Positions 48,817-57,800 of a stretch of DNA of 64,000 nucleotides are shown piece by piece. The DNA lies in NCBI GenBank assembly GCA_964487685.1, contig CAZASA010000002.1, positions 5,719 to 69,718 on the forward strand, read 5' to 3'. The translations under genes were made by a program, and so were the position numbers. Source of the stretch: JABDGZ01 sp964487685. GTDB taxonomy: Bacteria > Omnitrophota > Gorgyraeia > Zapsychrales > Fredricksoniimonadaceae. How positions within the stretch are numbered: position 1 is the first letter of the stretch; each line of letters begins with the position of its first letter. The notes under the pieces are model-generated. The model was not told where the DNA came from and did no database searches. It worked only from the letters and a program-made list of their open reading frames with translations.

Positions 48817-49236
48817 ATGAGCAAATCCGCTGTATTCGGTTATGAGCTTCTGCTTGACCTGTATGAATGCAAACAGGGTGTCTGTGATGATCTGACGTTA
48901 TGTTACAATTTTCTCGATGAGATCGTAGGTTTCCTGGGCATGGAAAAGCAGGCCCCTCCGTCGATCTTCCGCTCTGACGGTGTGCGCTTCCCGGACAAAG
49001 CAGGGCTTTCCGGCTGGGTGCCCTTGATCGAGAGTTCCATTGTCATCCACACCTTGACCCCCAAAGATTTTATTACGGTTGATATTTATTGCTGCCGTTC
49101 CTTTGACCGTAAAAAAGCGGAAGAGTTTTGCCGCGGTTATTTCGCCCCCAAGACATTGCAGGCGCAGTTTGTTGAACGGGGTTTAAATTATTACCAGGAA
49201 AATGCGCCTTCTGCCAAAGAAATGGCGCATAAGTAA
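48817..49236 (+). CDS. speD: S-adenosylmethionine decarboxylase proenzyme (SpeD type)
   Basis: A 139-residue protein of the class 1B AdoMet decarboxylase family. The self-cleavage pair Glu72-Ser73 (IESSIVIHT) should give a pyruvoyl group. The processing His78 and catalytic Cys93 (VDIYCC) sit at exactly the spacing seen in Thermotoga maritima SpeD (Ser63, His68, Cys83). Overall similarity to canonical SpeD is otherwise modest and the usual WPE after the HT motif is replaced by LTP. It provides decarboxylated AdoMet for spermidine. No spermidine synthase gene is nearby. A terminator follows. Confidence 0.8.
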   Translation: MSKSAVFGYELLLDLYECKQGVCDDLTLCYNFLDEIVGFLGMEKQAPPSIFRSDGVRFPDKAGLSGWVPLIESSIVIHTLTPKDFITVDIYCCRSFDRKKAEEFCRGYFAPKTLQAQFVERGLNYYQENAPSAKEMAHK

Positions 49237-49284
49237 CACTGACGTAAAACAAGTGTTATCCTTAGCTGGCGAAGGATTTGATTG

Positions 49285-49322
49285 AAAGGGGATTGGCTAA
49301 AAACTGATCCCCTTTATTATTT
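49285..49322 (+). terminator. Rho-independent-type terminator after speD
   Basis: Stem AAAGGGGAT (49285) / ATCCCCTTT (49307) followed by ATTATTTT-like T-rich sequence (49316-49322). A smaller hairpin ATCCTT/AAGGAT precedes it at 49258-49277. It separates speD from leuS. Confidence 0.65.
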
Positions 49323-49331
49323 GAGGCGAAC

Positions 49332-51815
49332 ATGCCCTATACCACTAATGACATCAGGGAAATTGAAAGCAAATGGCAGGAGTTTTGGGAGAAGAATAAA
49401 GTCTTTTATGTAGAGACCGATCCTTCAAAACCCAAATACTATGTGCTGGAAATGTTCCCCTATCCTTCGGGGAAGATCCACATGGGCCATGTGCGTAATT
49501 ACACCATCGCGGATGTGATCGCGCGCTATAAGATGATGCGGGGGTTTAATGTCCTGCACCCTATCGGCTATGATGCCTTTGGCCAGCCCGCGGAAAACGC
49601 CGCCATTAAGAACAAGACCAATCCTTCCCAATGGACCTACCAATGCATCACCCAGATGCATGATGAATTAAAGAAAATGGGATTCTCTTATGATTGGGGC
49701 CGGGAACTGGCCACCTGCGATGCCGAATATTATAAGTGGAACCAATGGATATTTATCAAGATGTACGAGCGGGGGCTCAGTTATAAAAAAGCCTCTTCAG
49801 TCAATTGGTGCCCGGATTGCGAGACCACCCTGGCCAATGAGGAAGTGATCAACGGCCTTTGCTGGCGCTGTAAGACCCCGGTCATTCAAAAAGATTTAGA
49901 ACAATGGTATTTGAGGATCACCCAATTCGCGCCTGACTTGCTGGAAGACTTAAAAAAATTAGACCAATGGCCTTCCCGTGTTCGGGCCATGCAGGAGAAC
50001 TGGATCGGTAAGAGTTATGGGGTTGAGATCTCCTTTAAGGTCCAGGGCTCAAAAGAAATCATCAATGTTTTTACGACCAGGGCAGACACCATCTTTGGTG
50101 CCACCTATGTGGTTTTGGCCCCCGAACATCCCATGGTCAAAAAATTGACCAAGGGGACACCGCAGGAAAAAGAGACCCTCGCGTTTATCGAAAAGACCGC
50201 CAATAAAAGCAAGTCCCTGCGCATGTCCGGTGATCAACGCAAGGAAGGGGTATTTATCGGTCGTCAGGCAGTCAATCCCGTAAACAATGAAACCATCCCT
50301 ATTTTTATCGGGGACTATGTCTTGATGGAATACGGGACAGGGGCCATCATGGCTGTTCCCACCCATGACCAGCGTGATTTTGAATTTGCCAGGCAGTATA
50401 AATTACCTATGCGTATTGTGATCCAAGACCCTAAAAATCCTTCGATCGCCGTCGAAAACATGACCCAGGCTTATGTGGAAGAAGGCGTGCTCGTTAATTC
50501 CGGGGAATTTAACAAGGTCCCTAATGAAGAGGCCAAAAAGAAGATCGGCGAATGGATGCAGCACAAACGGTTAGGCAAGCTTAGTATCCATTGGCGTTTG
50601 CGTGATTGGTTGATCTCCCGCCAGCGTTACTGGGGAACGCCAATTCCTATGATCTATTGCCCTGAATGTGGGATGGTTCCGGTACCTTACCATCAATTGC
50701 CGGTGGAATTGCCCAAGGATGTCGAGATCACCGGTGAAGGCGGTTCACCCTTGGCCAAGGCAAGGTCTTTTGTTGAATGCCCGTGCCCCAAATGCGGCAA
50801 GCCTGCCCGCCGGGAAACAGATACCATGGCGACCTTCTTTGATTCGTCCTGGTATTTCCTGCGTTTCTGCTCGGCGCATCTTAATGAAGAGATCTTTGAT
50901 AAGGCTGATGCCCAGTATTGGATGCCGGTGGACCAGTATATCGGCGGTATTGAGCATGCGATCCTGCATTTATTATACGCCAGATTTTTTACCAAATTTT
51001 TTAAAGACATGGGCTTGATCAGCGGGGATGAACCCTTTACACGGCTATTGACACAGGGCATGGTGCTCAAGGACGGGGAAGTGATGTCCAAATCCAGAGG
51101 CAATACCGTCGATCCTGATGAAGTGTTATCTAAATACGGAGCAGATACCCTGCGTTTGTTCATTTTGTTCGCCGCGCCCCCGGAAGACCAGTTGGAATGG
51201 AATGATAATGGCCTGGAAGGATCATGGAAATTCTTAAATCGTATCTATCGCATGGTTGAGGACAGGTATTATAGAGGCGTTGATACCATGTCCGCCGATG
51301 CCAAGGATCCCGAGAACCAGAAATTGGAATTGGAGCGCAATAAAGCCATCAAGCTCGTCACCCAATCATTTGAAGAAGGATATAAATTTAATACGGCGAT
51401 CAGTCATTTGATGGTTTTGGCCAATGCCATTGATAAATATCCGTATGCCAAATCAGATGAGCCCAGCCGTCGGATTTTGCTGAATAGTTCTATTGAAACC
51501 CTGGTGCTCTTGTTGTCCCCCTTCAGTCCGCATGTGGCCGAGGAGATGTGGCAGATGATGGGGAAGCCTGAACCTACCATGGCGCGGGTGGCCTGGCCTG
51601 TCTTTGATGAGAAAGCACTAAAGACGAGTACGATCATGATCGCGGTACAGGTCAACGGCCGTGTTCGTGCCCAAATAGAGATCGCTCCGGATATGCCGCA
51701 GGATGAATTGCGTAAAATTTGTTTGGCCAATCCAGGTGTCGCCAAATATGCAACAGATGCAGCCGTTAAAAAATTCATCGTTGTGCCCAATAAACTTGTA
51801 AGCATAGTGGTCTGA
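49332..51815 (+). CDS. leuS: Leucyl-tRNA synthetase
   Basis: An 827-residue class I synthetase of normal bacterial size. The HIGH-type motif is HMGH in PYPSGKIHMGHVRN, and KMSKS appears as VMSKS in DGEVMSKSRGNTVDPDE. The CP1 editing domain lies at about residues 220-410 (TRADTIFGATYVVLAPEHP and GTGAIMAVPTHDQRD). Zinc-type cysteines occur in CPDCETTL / CWRC. GAGG at 49322 precedes ATG 49332 closely. No T-box leader features are present. Confidence 0.97.
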   Translation: MPYTTNDIREIESKWQEFWEKNKVFYVETDPSKPKYYVLEMFPYPSGKIHMGHVRNYTIADVIARYKMMRGFNVLHPIGYDAFGQPAENAAIKNKTNPSQWTYQCITQMHDELKKMGFSYDWGRELATCDAEYYKWNQWIFIKMYERGLSYKKASSVNWCPDCETTLANEEVINGLCWRCKTPVIQKDLEQWYLRITQFAPDLLEDLKKLDQWPSRVRAMQENWIGKSYGVEISFKVQGSKEIINVFTTRADTIFGATYVVLAPEHPMVKKLTKGTPQEKETLAFIEKTANKSKSLRMSGDQRKEGVFIGRQAVNPVNNETIPIFIGDYVLMEYGTGAIMAVPTHDQRDFEFARQYKLPMRIVIQDPKNPSIAVENMTQAYVEEGVLVNSGEFNKVPNEEAKKKIGEWMQHKRLGKLSIHWRLRDWLISRQRYWGTPIPMIYCPECGMVPVPYHQLPVELPKDVEITGEGGSPLAKARSFVECPCPKCGKPARRETDTMATFFDSSWYFLRFCSAHLNEEIFDKADAQYWMPVDQYIGGIEHAILHLLYARFFTKFFKDMGLISGDEPFTRLLTQGMVLKDGEVMSKSRGNTVDPDEVLSKYGADTLRLFILFAAPPEDQLEWNDNGLEGSWKFLNRIYRMVEDRYYRGVDTMSADAKDPENQKLELERNKAIKLVTQSFEEGYKFNTAISHLMVLANAIDKYPYAKSDEPSRRILLNSSIETLVLLLSPFSPHVAEEMWQMMGKPEPTMARVAWPVFDEKALKTSTIMIAVQVNGRVRAQIEIAPDMPQDELRKICLANPGVAKYATDAAVKKFIVVPNKLVSIVV

Positions 51816-51819
51816 TTTT

Positions 51820-51828
51820 TGCTATACT
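51820..51828 (+). promoter_or_regulatory. Extended -10 promoter before the PHP gene, probable leaderless start
   Basis: TGCTATACT: a TGn extension plus TATACT (51823-51828), seven bases before ATG 51836 and just after the leuS stop. No -35 at normal spacing and no Shine-Dalgarno. Confidence 0.5.
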
Positions 51829-51835
51829 GGTTTTC

Positions 51836-53128
51836 ATGAAATTCATCGCAGACCTTCACGTCCACTCCAAATATTCCCGCGCTACCGCTAAAAACCTTGA
51901 TCTGGAAAACCTTTACCTTTGGGCCCAATACAAGGGCATTCACGTCGTCGGGACCGGGGACTTTGTGCATCCCAAATGGTTCAAGGAGCTGGAAGAAAAG
52001 CTTGAGCCGGCCGAGAATGGCTTATTCAAGCTTAAAGATCAGTTTGCCAAACCTATTGATGCCCAAATCCCTTCCAGCTGTCGTGGGCAAGTACGATTCT
52101 TACTTACAGTAGAAATATCTAATATCTATAAGCGTCCTAAATTAGGCAAGGTGCGCAAGGTGCATAATCTGATCTGGGCGCCGTCCATGCAAGCCGCCCA
52201 AAAGATCCAAACCAAACTAGGGGCCATCGGTAATATCAATTCTGACGGCCGTCCTATATTGGGTTTGGATTCGTATGATCTGCTTAAAATAACGCTGGAT
52301 GCTGATCCTAAAAATATTTTTGTTCCCGCGCATATCTGGACACCGTGGTTCTCCGCCTTGGGTTCCATGGGCGGCTTTGACAGCATGGCGGACGCTTTCG
52401 GTGATCTGACCCAGCACATTTTTGCCGTTGAAACAGGTTTGTCATCGGACCCGCCGATGAATTGGCGGCTGAATCAACTGGATGATTTTATCCTGGTCTC
52501 TAATTCAGATGCGCATTCTCCCGCGAAGCTTGGGCGTGAGGCCAATATTTTTGATACGGAATTTTCTTATGAGGGTATTTACAAAGCTTTGGCAGACAAA
52601 AATGATAAAGGCCTTGTGTCGACCATTGAATTTTTTCCGGAAGAAGGAAAATACCATTACGATGGCCACCGTGCCTGCCAGGTCCGATGGCATCCCAAGG
52701 AATCGATCAAGCATAAAGATATCTGTTCTGTTTGCGGCAAGCCCATCACCGTCGGAGTTATGGCGCGTGTGGAAAAATTAGCTGACCGGCCGCAAGGGAC
52801 AAAGTCCAAACGCTGGCGGCCTTACCATAATATTGTGGCCTTGCCCAGCTTGATCGCTGAGGCCAAAGAAATAGGCCCTGCCAGTAAGGCCGTGCAGGAA
52901 ACTTATATGAATGTATTGAGCAAATTAGGCAACGAATTTTATATCCTGTTGGATTGTCCCTTGGCGGATATTAAGCGGGCGGCTGGGGATGTCCTGGCTG
53001 AAGGGGTCAACCGGATGCGGCAGGGCAAGGTCTCGATTGCAGCGGGTTATGACGGCGAGTTCGGGACCATCAAGATCTTTGGATCCGAAGAGCGCGAACA
53101 CATTGAGCAACAATTGGCATTATTCTAA
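51836..53128 (+). CDS. Endonuclease Q-like PHP-family protein
   Basis: A 430-residue protein of the PHP superfamily resembling EndoQ / TIGR00375. Metal ligands appear in DLHVHSKYS (HxH), GTGDFVHPKW, the middle LTVEISNIY and a late SNSDAHSPAKLG. A zinc-finger segment CSVCGKPI with upstream Cys/His lies near residue 302. EndoQ nicks DNA 5' of deaminated bases such as uracil and hypoxanthine. The next gene is a UvrD-type helicase, a known neighbour or fusion partner of such PHP proteins. The -10 box directly before the ATG suggests leaderless translation. Confidence 0.82.
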   Translation: MKFIADLHVHSKYSRATAKNLDLENLYLWAQYKGIHVVGTGDFVHPKWFKELEEKLEPAENGLFKLKDQFAKPIDAQIPSSCRGQVRFLLTVEISNIYKRPKLGKVRKVHNLIWAPSMQAAQKIQTKLGAIGNINSDGRPILGLDSYDLLKITLDADPKNIFVPAHIWTPWFSALGSMGGFDSMADAFGDLTQHIFAVETGLSSDPPMNWRLNQLDDFILVSNSDAHSPAKLGREANIFDTEFSYEGIYKALADKNDKGLVSTIEFFPEEGKYHYDGHRACQVRWHPKESIKHKDICSVCGKPITVGVMARVEKLADRPQGTKSKRWRPYHNIVALPSLIAEAKEIGPASKAVQETYMNVLSKLGNEFYILLDCPLADIKRAAGDVLAEGVNRMRQGKVSIAAGYDGEFGTIKIFGSEEREHIEQQLALF

Positions 53129-53130
53129 TT

Positions 53131-53280
53131 CAGCAGGTCCTGTCTCGGACTTGCTGTTAAGGTGCTCCTGATTGAAAGGAGAAAGTCACAGCCTTAGCTC
53201 TTAGTGGTTTCCCTTGATTAGCCCTCAGAGCCGTCACCGTGCGCTCCTTAACATCAACTCCGAGCCACCCGCTGATCAGC
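53131..53280 (-). ncRNA. Unknown structured element, copy B (between the PHP and helicase genes)
   Basis: Read on the minus strand it repeats the blocks of copy A in order: GCGGGTGGC (53272), AGGAGCGCACGG (53248), AGGGAAACC (53214), GAGCTAA (53200), AGGAGCACCT (53169) and CAGGACC (53142). Inter-block gaps are 15, 22, 5, 24 and 17, against 14, 21, 16, 44 and 16 in copy A. A hairpin CTCCT/AGGAG precedes AGGAGCACC. A terminal hairpin AGCAAGTCC / GGACCTGCT has loop GAGACA. It is opposite in strand to both flanking genes. No open frame is conserved. Family unknown. Confidence 0.5.
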
Positions 53281-53289
53281 TTATAAAAT

Positions 53290-54741
53290 ATGCAACGACC
53301 CTCCGACTTAAATGAATCTCAATGGCAAGCGGTAACGCATGAGGGCGGCCATTTGTTGATCGCGGCAGGCCCGGGCACGGGCAAGACGCATACGCTTACC
53401 CGTCGCATTGCCCATCTTTTTCCTTCTTTAAAACTTAATGAAAAAATATTAGCGATCACCTTTACCAATAAAGCGGCCCGTCAAATGAAGGACAGATTGA
53501 CGGCCCTGGGTGTGGAGCAATCTAATATATTTATCGGCACCTTTCATGGTTTTTGTTTGAAATTATTGCGTGACCATTTTGAGCATACAGCCCTTCCTAA
53601 AGATTTTAAGGTGGCGTTGCCGGAAGATATAACCGGTTTTGACAAGGAAACCCGCGAGCGCATCAGCCTTTTAAAATCAACCCAGTTGGCATTCTCACCC
53701 GACGATGAATATAAGGCCTATCAGCGGTATTTGCGTGACAATAGCTGGATCGATCTTGATGATATTTTGCGAGAGGCTGCTTTACTTTTGGAAGACGAAG
53801 ATATTGCCTGCCTGCTTCGGGCCCAATACCGCTACATTTTTGTGGATGAATATCAGGACAGCAATAACATACAGCATGCCTTACTCAAGGCATTGGCCCA
53901 GGAAGGGGTTTTATTGACGGTCATCGGGGATGCCAATCAGTCCATCTACGGTTTTCGCGGCAGCAGGGTGGAGCTTTTTGGGCGCTTTGAGGAAGATTTC
54001 TCTCCGGCAACGATCCTGACTTTGAAGGAAAATTATCGTTCTGCGCCAAGCCTTTTGGCGGCATCCTCTCAGGTGATGGGAGGGATCCAATTATTGGCCC
54101 ATCTTGATACGCACGGCAAATTAGTGATCCATCATGCGGTTACCGATAGGCTGGAAGCAGACTATGTTGCCCAGCAAATTGAAAAATTAGTGGGCGGTTT
54201 AGACATGAATACAAGTCGGCGGGCCAAGCATAGTTTTGGCGATGTGGCGGTGCTTTACCGGCTAAATGCCCAGCGCCAAACCTTGATCAAGGCGTTTGAG
54301 TATTTGGGCATCCCGTATCAATTTGCCCATAAACCCACCCGAAGCGATGTTTATTCGGATGAAAATGTGTTGGACCAAAATGAAGAAGAACTGGAATATA
54401 ATGTTGAGAAGGTTTCCCTCATGTCGCTTCACGCGGCCAAAGGGCTGGAATTTTCGATTGTTTTTATCATTGGATGCGAGGACCATTTGCTTCCCTTGGA
54501 CCTGATCGGGATGAAAGGTGAAGCCAAAGAAGAACGGCGCTTGTTTTATGTCGGCATGACCAGGGCTAAAGAACACTTGTTTTTGACCCATGCCAAGCGC
54601 AGGCAATTATTCGGCCAAACCCTTATACAAAATCCTTCCCCCTATTTGGCAGATATAGCCGAAGAACTAAAGGCTTATGAAGCCGCCAAACACAGCGCAA
54701 CCAAAAAAGACCCAGATGCCGCACAGTTGAAACTCTTCTAA
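53290..54741 (+). CDS. Compact UvrD/Rep-type SF1 helicase
   Basis: A 483-residue superfamily 1A helicase, much shorter than UvrD (about 720) but with all the core motifs. They are the Q-motif LNESQWQAV, Walker A AAGPGTGKTHT, motif II VDEYQDSN, motif III GDANQSIYGFRGS, IV/V SLHAAKGLEFSIVFIIG and VI YVGMTRAKEHL. Insert domains 1B/2B are much reduced. It probably works with the EndoQ-like protein encoded just before it in repair of deaminated or damaged DNA. The ATG follows copy B by nine bases, without a clear Shine-Dalgarno. Confidence 0.87.
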   Translation: MQRPSDLNESQWQAVTHEGGHLLIAAGPGTGKTHTLTRRIAHLFPSLKLNEKILAITFTNKAARQMKDRLTALGVEQSNIFIGTFHGFCLKLLRDHFEHTALPKDFKVALPEDITGFDKETRERISLLKSTQLAFSPDDEYKAYQRYLRDNSWIDLDDILREAALLLEDEDIACLLRAQYRYIFVDEYQDSNNIQHALLKALAQEGVLLTVIGDANQSIYGFRGSRVELFGRFEEDFSPATILTLKENYRSAPSLLAASSQVMGGIQLLAHLDTHGKLVIHHAVTDRLEADYVAQQIEKLVGGLDMNTSRRAKHSFGDVAVLYRLNAQRQTLIKAFEYLGIPYQFAHKPTRSDVYSDENVLDQNEEELEYNVEKVSLMSLHAAKGLEFSIVFIIGCEDHLLPLDLIGMKGEAKEERRLFYVGMTRAKEHLFLTHAKRRQLFGQTLIQNPSPYLADIAEELKAYEAAKHSATKKDPDAAQLKLF

Positions 54742-54793
54742 GTATTATTTATACAAAATTATATAAGTATATATTCCACAATAAGTTACATCC

Positions 54794-54821
54794 TTGACAA
54801 AACACGCCTATATGTTACTCT
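54794..54821 (+). promoter_or_regulatory. Promoter of the giant exported protein
   Basis: TTGACA (54794), a 16-bp spacer and TACTCT (54816). The leader to ATG 54894 is about 65 bases, with AGGAT at 54882. The gap 54742-54893 is AT-rich and holds nothing else I can see. Confidence 0.5.
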
Positions 54822-54893
54822 TTCTAGATAAAGCGTTTCCCACAACTAATAGGTACCTTCCCGCAGATTCCGGGATCCAGGATAATTAATTTA

Positions 54894-57800
54894 ATGCCTT
54901 TACGCCGAATTTTAACAACTTGGGTACTGCTAAGCTTTTTATTCTCTTCTCTGGGACCCTTGCCACAAGCCCGTGCGGATGAGCCTTTGTCCCTGCCTGC
55001 TCCTGGCACCATGGTTAATTTGACCCCAGCCTATGAACCCGTGATGATTAAAGGTCTGACTGTGCATGCGGACAATCCTTTGATGTTTGATTTTATTGTG
55101 GACACCGGCAGCGATAAATTATCCGGAGGAGTATTAAAAAAGGAGGGTGAAAAACTAGCTAAATACTTCCTGGCCTGTTTAGCGATCCCTGAAAAAGACC
55201 TATGGGTCAACCTTTCGCCTTATGAAAAGAGCAGGACCATCCCTGTGATGTTAAGCCAAACAGACATGGGCCGTGATTTGCTTGCCCAGGATTATATTCT
55301 CAAGCAATTGACCGCGTCACTGATCTATCCGGAGAAAGCATTAGGCAAAGCATTTTGGGACAGGGTCTACACAAAAGCCCGGCAGATGTATGGCACCAGC
55401 AATATCCCGGTCAATACTTTTAACAAGGTATGGATCATGGCTGACCGTGCCGAGATCTTTGAACGCAATCATACCGTCTTTGTCCTGGACCGGCATCTGA
55501 AAGTGATGTTGGAAGAAGATTATTTAGCCTTACAGAAAAATGTTCCCCATCCCCAGGCAAATACGCATTCCATATCTTCCCAGATAGTCCGGGCCATCAT
55601 CCTTCCTGAGATTGAGCAGGAGGTCAATACCGGCAAGAATTTCGCCGCCTTGCGCCAGATCTTTAATGCCCTGATCCTGGCCAGCTGGTATAAAAAGAAT
55701 TTAAAACAAGCTCTGCTTAATCAAGTCTATTCCGGACAAGGCAAGATCAAAGGGATCGATCTAAGCGATCCTAATGTCAAAGACAGGATCTACGCACAGT
55801 ATCTGCGTGCCTACAAAAAAGGCGTCTTTAACTATATTAAGGAAGAAACAGATAGCACAACACAGCAAACCATCCCTCACAAATATTTCTCCGGCGGGGT
55901 GACCCTGCTTGACGGCCCAGCCACCAGTCCGGCCATGATCGCTAATCCTTCAGCGCAAGCATTACACACGGCCCTGACCAGCACTGGCCAATGGGCACGG
56001 ATCAATATCGGCGCCGAGCCCAATGGAAGTAGAAGCGCCAAGAACCCGAAATCGGCCAAGTTAAATATTCAAAAGGCAAGAGATTCCAGTGCGGCGATGA
56101 GGAGTAATGAAGAGCGATCTTTAAAGCTTAATTTACCTCAAGAATTAGGGATGGTTGACCCAGAAAAACTGCCTCGTTATTTGAATATCAAATTATTGCA
56201 GGAAGATCGAGAAGTTTATGAGAAAGCGGCCCAAGAGCTTGTATTATCTCCTAAGACCAGATGGGCTTATGAGAACCCAACAGAGGTTGAATGGGGGACG
56301 ACATTAACACCGGAAATCCTTACTGAAATTAATGCCTATCTTAGAAAGAAATTCTCTAATGCTGCTTATGAATTCCTTGCCAGTTTGCTGGAGCGTGCCA
56401 TTTGGAAAAAAGCCGGTGTGGACCCTAATTCTGAAATTGGCAAGCGCCTGTCAGCCATTTATCCATCCATCAAATATCAATGGGAGGATCCGGGCAGTCC
56501 GCATCTAATAAGTATAGGAAGGGCCGCCAATGATAATATGGAAATTTCAGGTGCCTTATTAAAAGAGGAGAACCGAGATCTTTTAGGGCCGATCATTCGT
56601 ATCCTTAAAGCCGACCGTGAGATCTGCCTCGAGCGCTACCAGTATCAAGTAAATTTTGACGTGATGATCTCAGGGATAGGAGACCAGAATGAAGAAAATT
56701 ATCTGCCTTATGAAGTGCTGGGTTTAAATTGGAAACTGCCCTCATGGAAGGACCAATATCCCGATGATTTTAATGAGATCAAGAGATTGCACAATGGGGC
56801 TTTTTCATTTCACCATGAGATCAGGTTGGCATTCCCGTATTATCTTCAGGGTGCCCTGCAAGGGAAGTTAGACTTATACCCCGGGCCTCTTTCTGTCCCC
56901 CAAATAGTTGAAAAATTGTTCGCCGGGATCACGAGTAATGAAGATTCACCAGTTCAATGGAAGGTCGATCAAACAGTGGCCTTATTGACAGCTGCAAAAG
57001 CCCAAGGCATGTCAAAGGAAGCAGACGAGATCTGGCAAGCCCTTCGCCAAAAACTATCAGAATCCAGCCCGGCGATGTCGGTGGCTCAGCAAGCGGGTGA
57101 GATCAAGGCGCTTTTTCATCGATTTAATTTACCTGAATGGGAAAAAGCTTATGCTTCCCCGGAGGCAATTACAGAGGAAGATTTGATTGGGGGCCTTCAG
57201 AACGCCATCAATCATTTTGCACCGCTTAAAAAGTATTCCCAATTGGTCGATGAGCTACGTGATCACCTGGAATACTGTATTGATAATCATTCTTATTCAG
57301 GCATGATACCGCATAGTTATCCAGATCCAGCGATGTCGGTTGCTGAAATTAAAGAACGATTGAATGGGAAAACGATATTGATCGTTGACGATCATCCCAG
57401 AGACCGGTTATATCTTCAAATAGCAATAGATGATCATAAAATTAAATTCATCTATGCAGGGGATGGACAGGAAGCCATTGATAAATTGGCGGCCGGGAAG
57501 GAAAAGGTGGATGGGATCATTTTCGATTTTCAAATGCCGGGAATGAATGGATCGTCCTTCGTCAGATCCCTTAAGGGAAATCCTGCGTACAGCCATTTAC
57601 CGCTTGTTGCCTGGTCAGGTATTAAAAGTGATGAAGTAAGATTAGAATTTGAAAAATGGGGCGTTCCATTCTTTACTAAGAACGATCATCCAGCATATAA
57701 ATTATTGGGAGCATTAGTTGAGCAAATGTTGCCCAACTCAAGCATGTTATCGGCAGGGGACCAGATGCCAGTAATGCCTTCCTGGCTTAAATCGCTAAGA

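Noticed and set aside
49237..49331. Possible T-box leader of leuS
   Set aside because: The hairpin has no T-box sequence or specifier-loop features and fits a terminator for speD better.
51836..54741. PHP and helicase genes as one frameshifted fusion gene
   Set aside because: The PHP frame ends cleanly, 160 bp of structured non-coding sequence follow, and the helicase starts with its normal N-terminal Q-motif.
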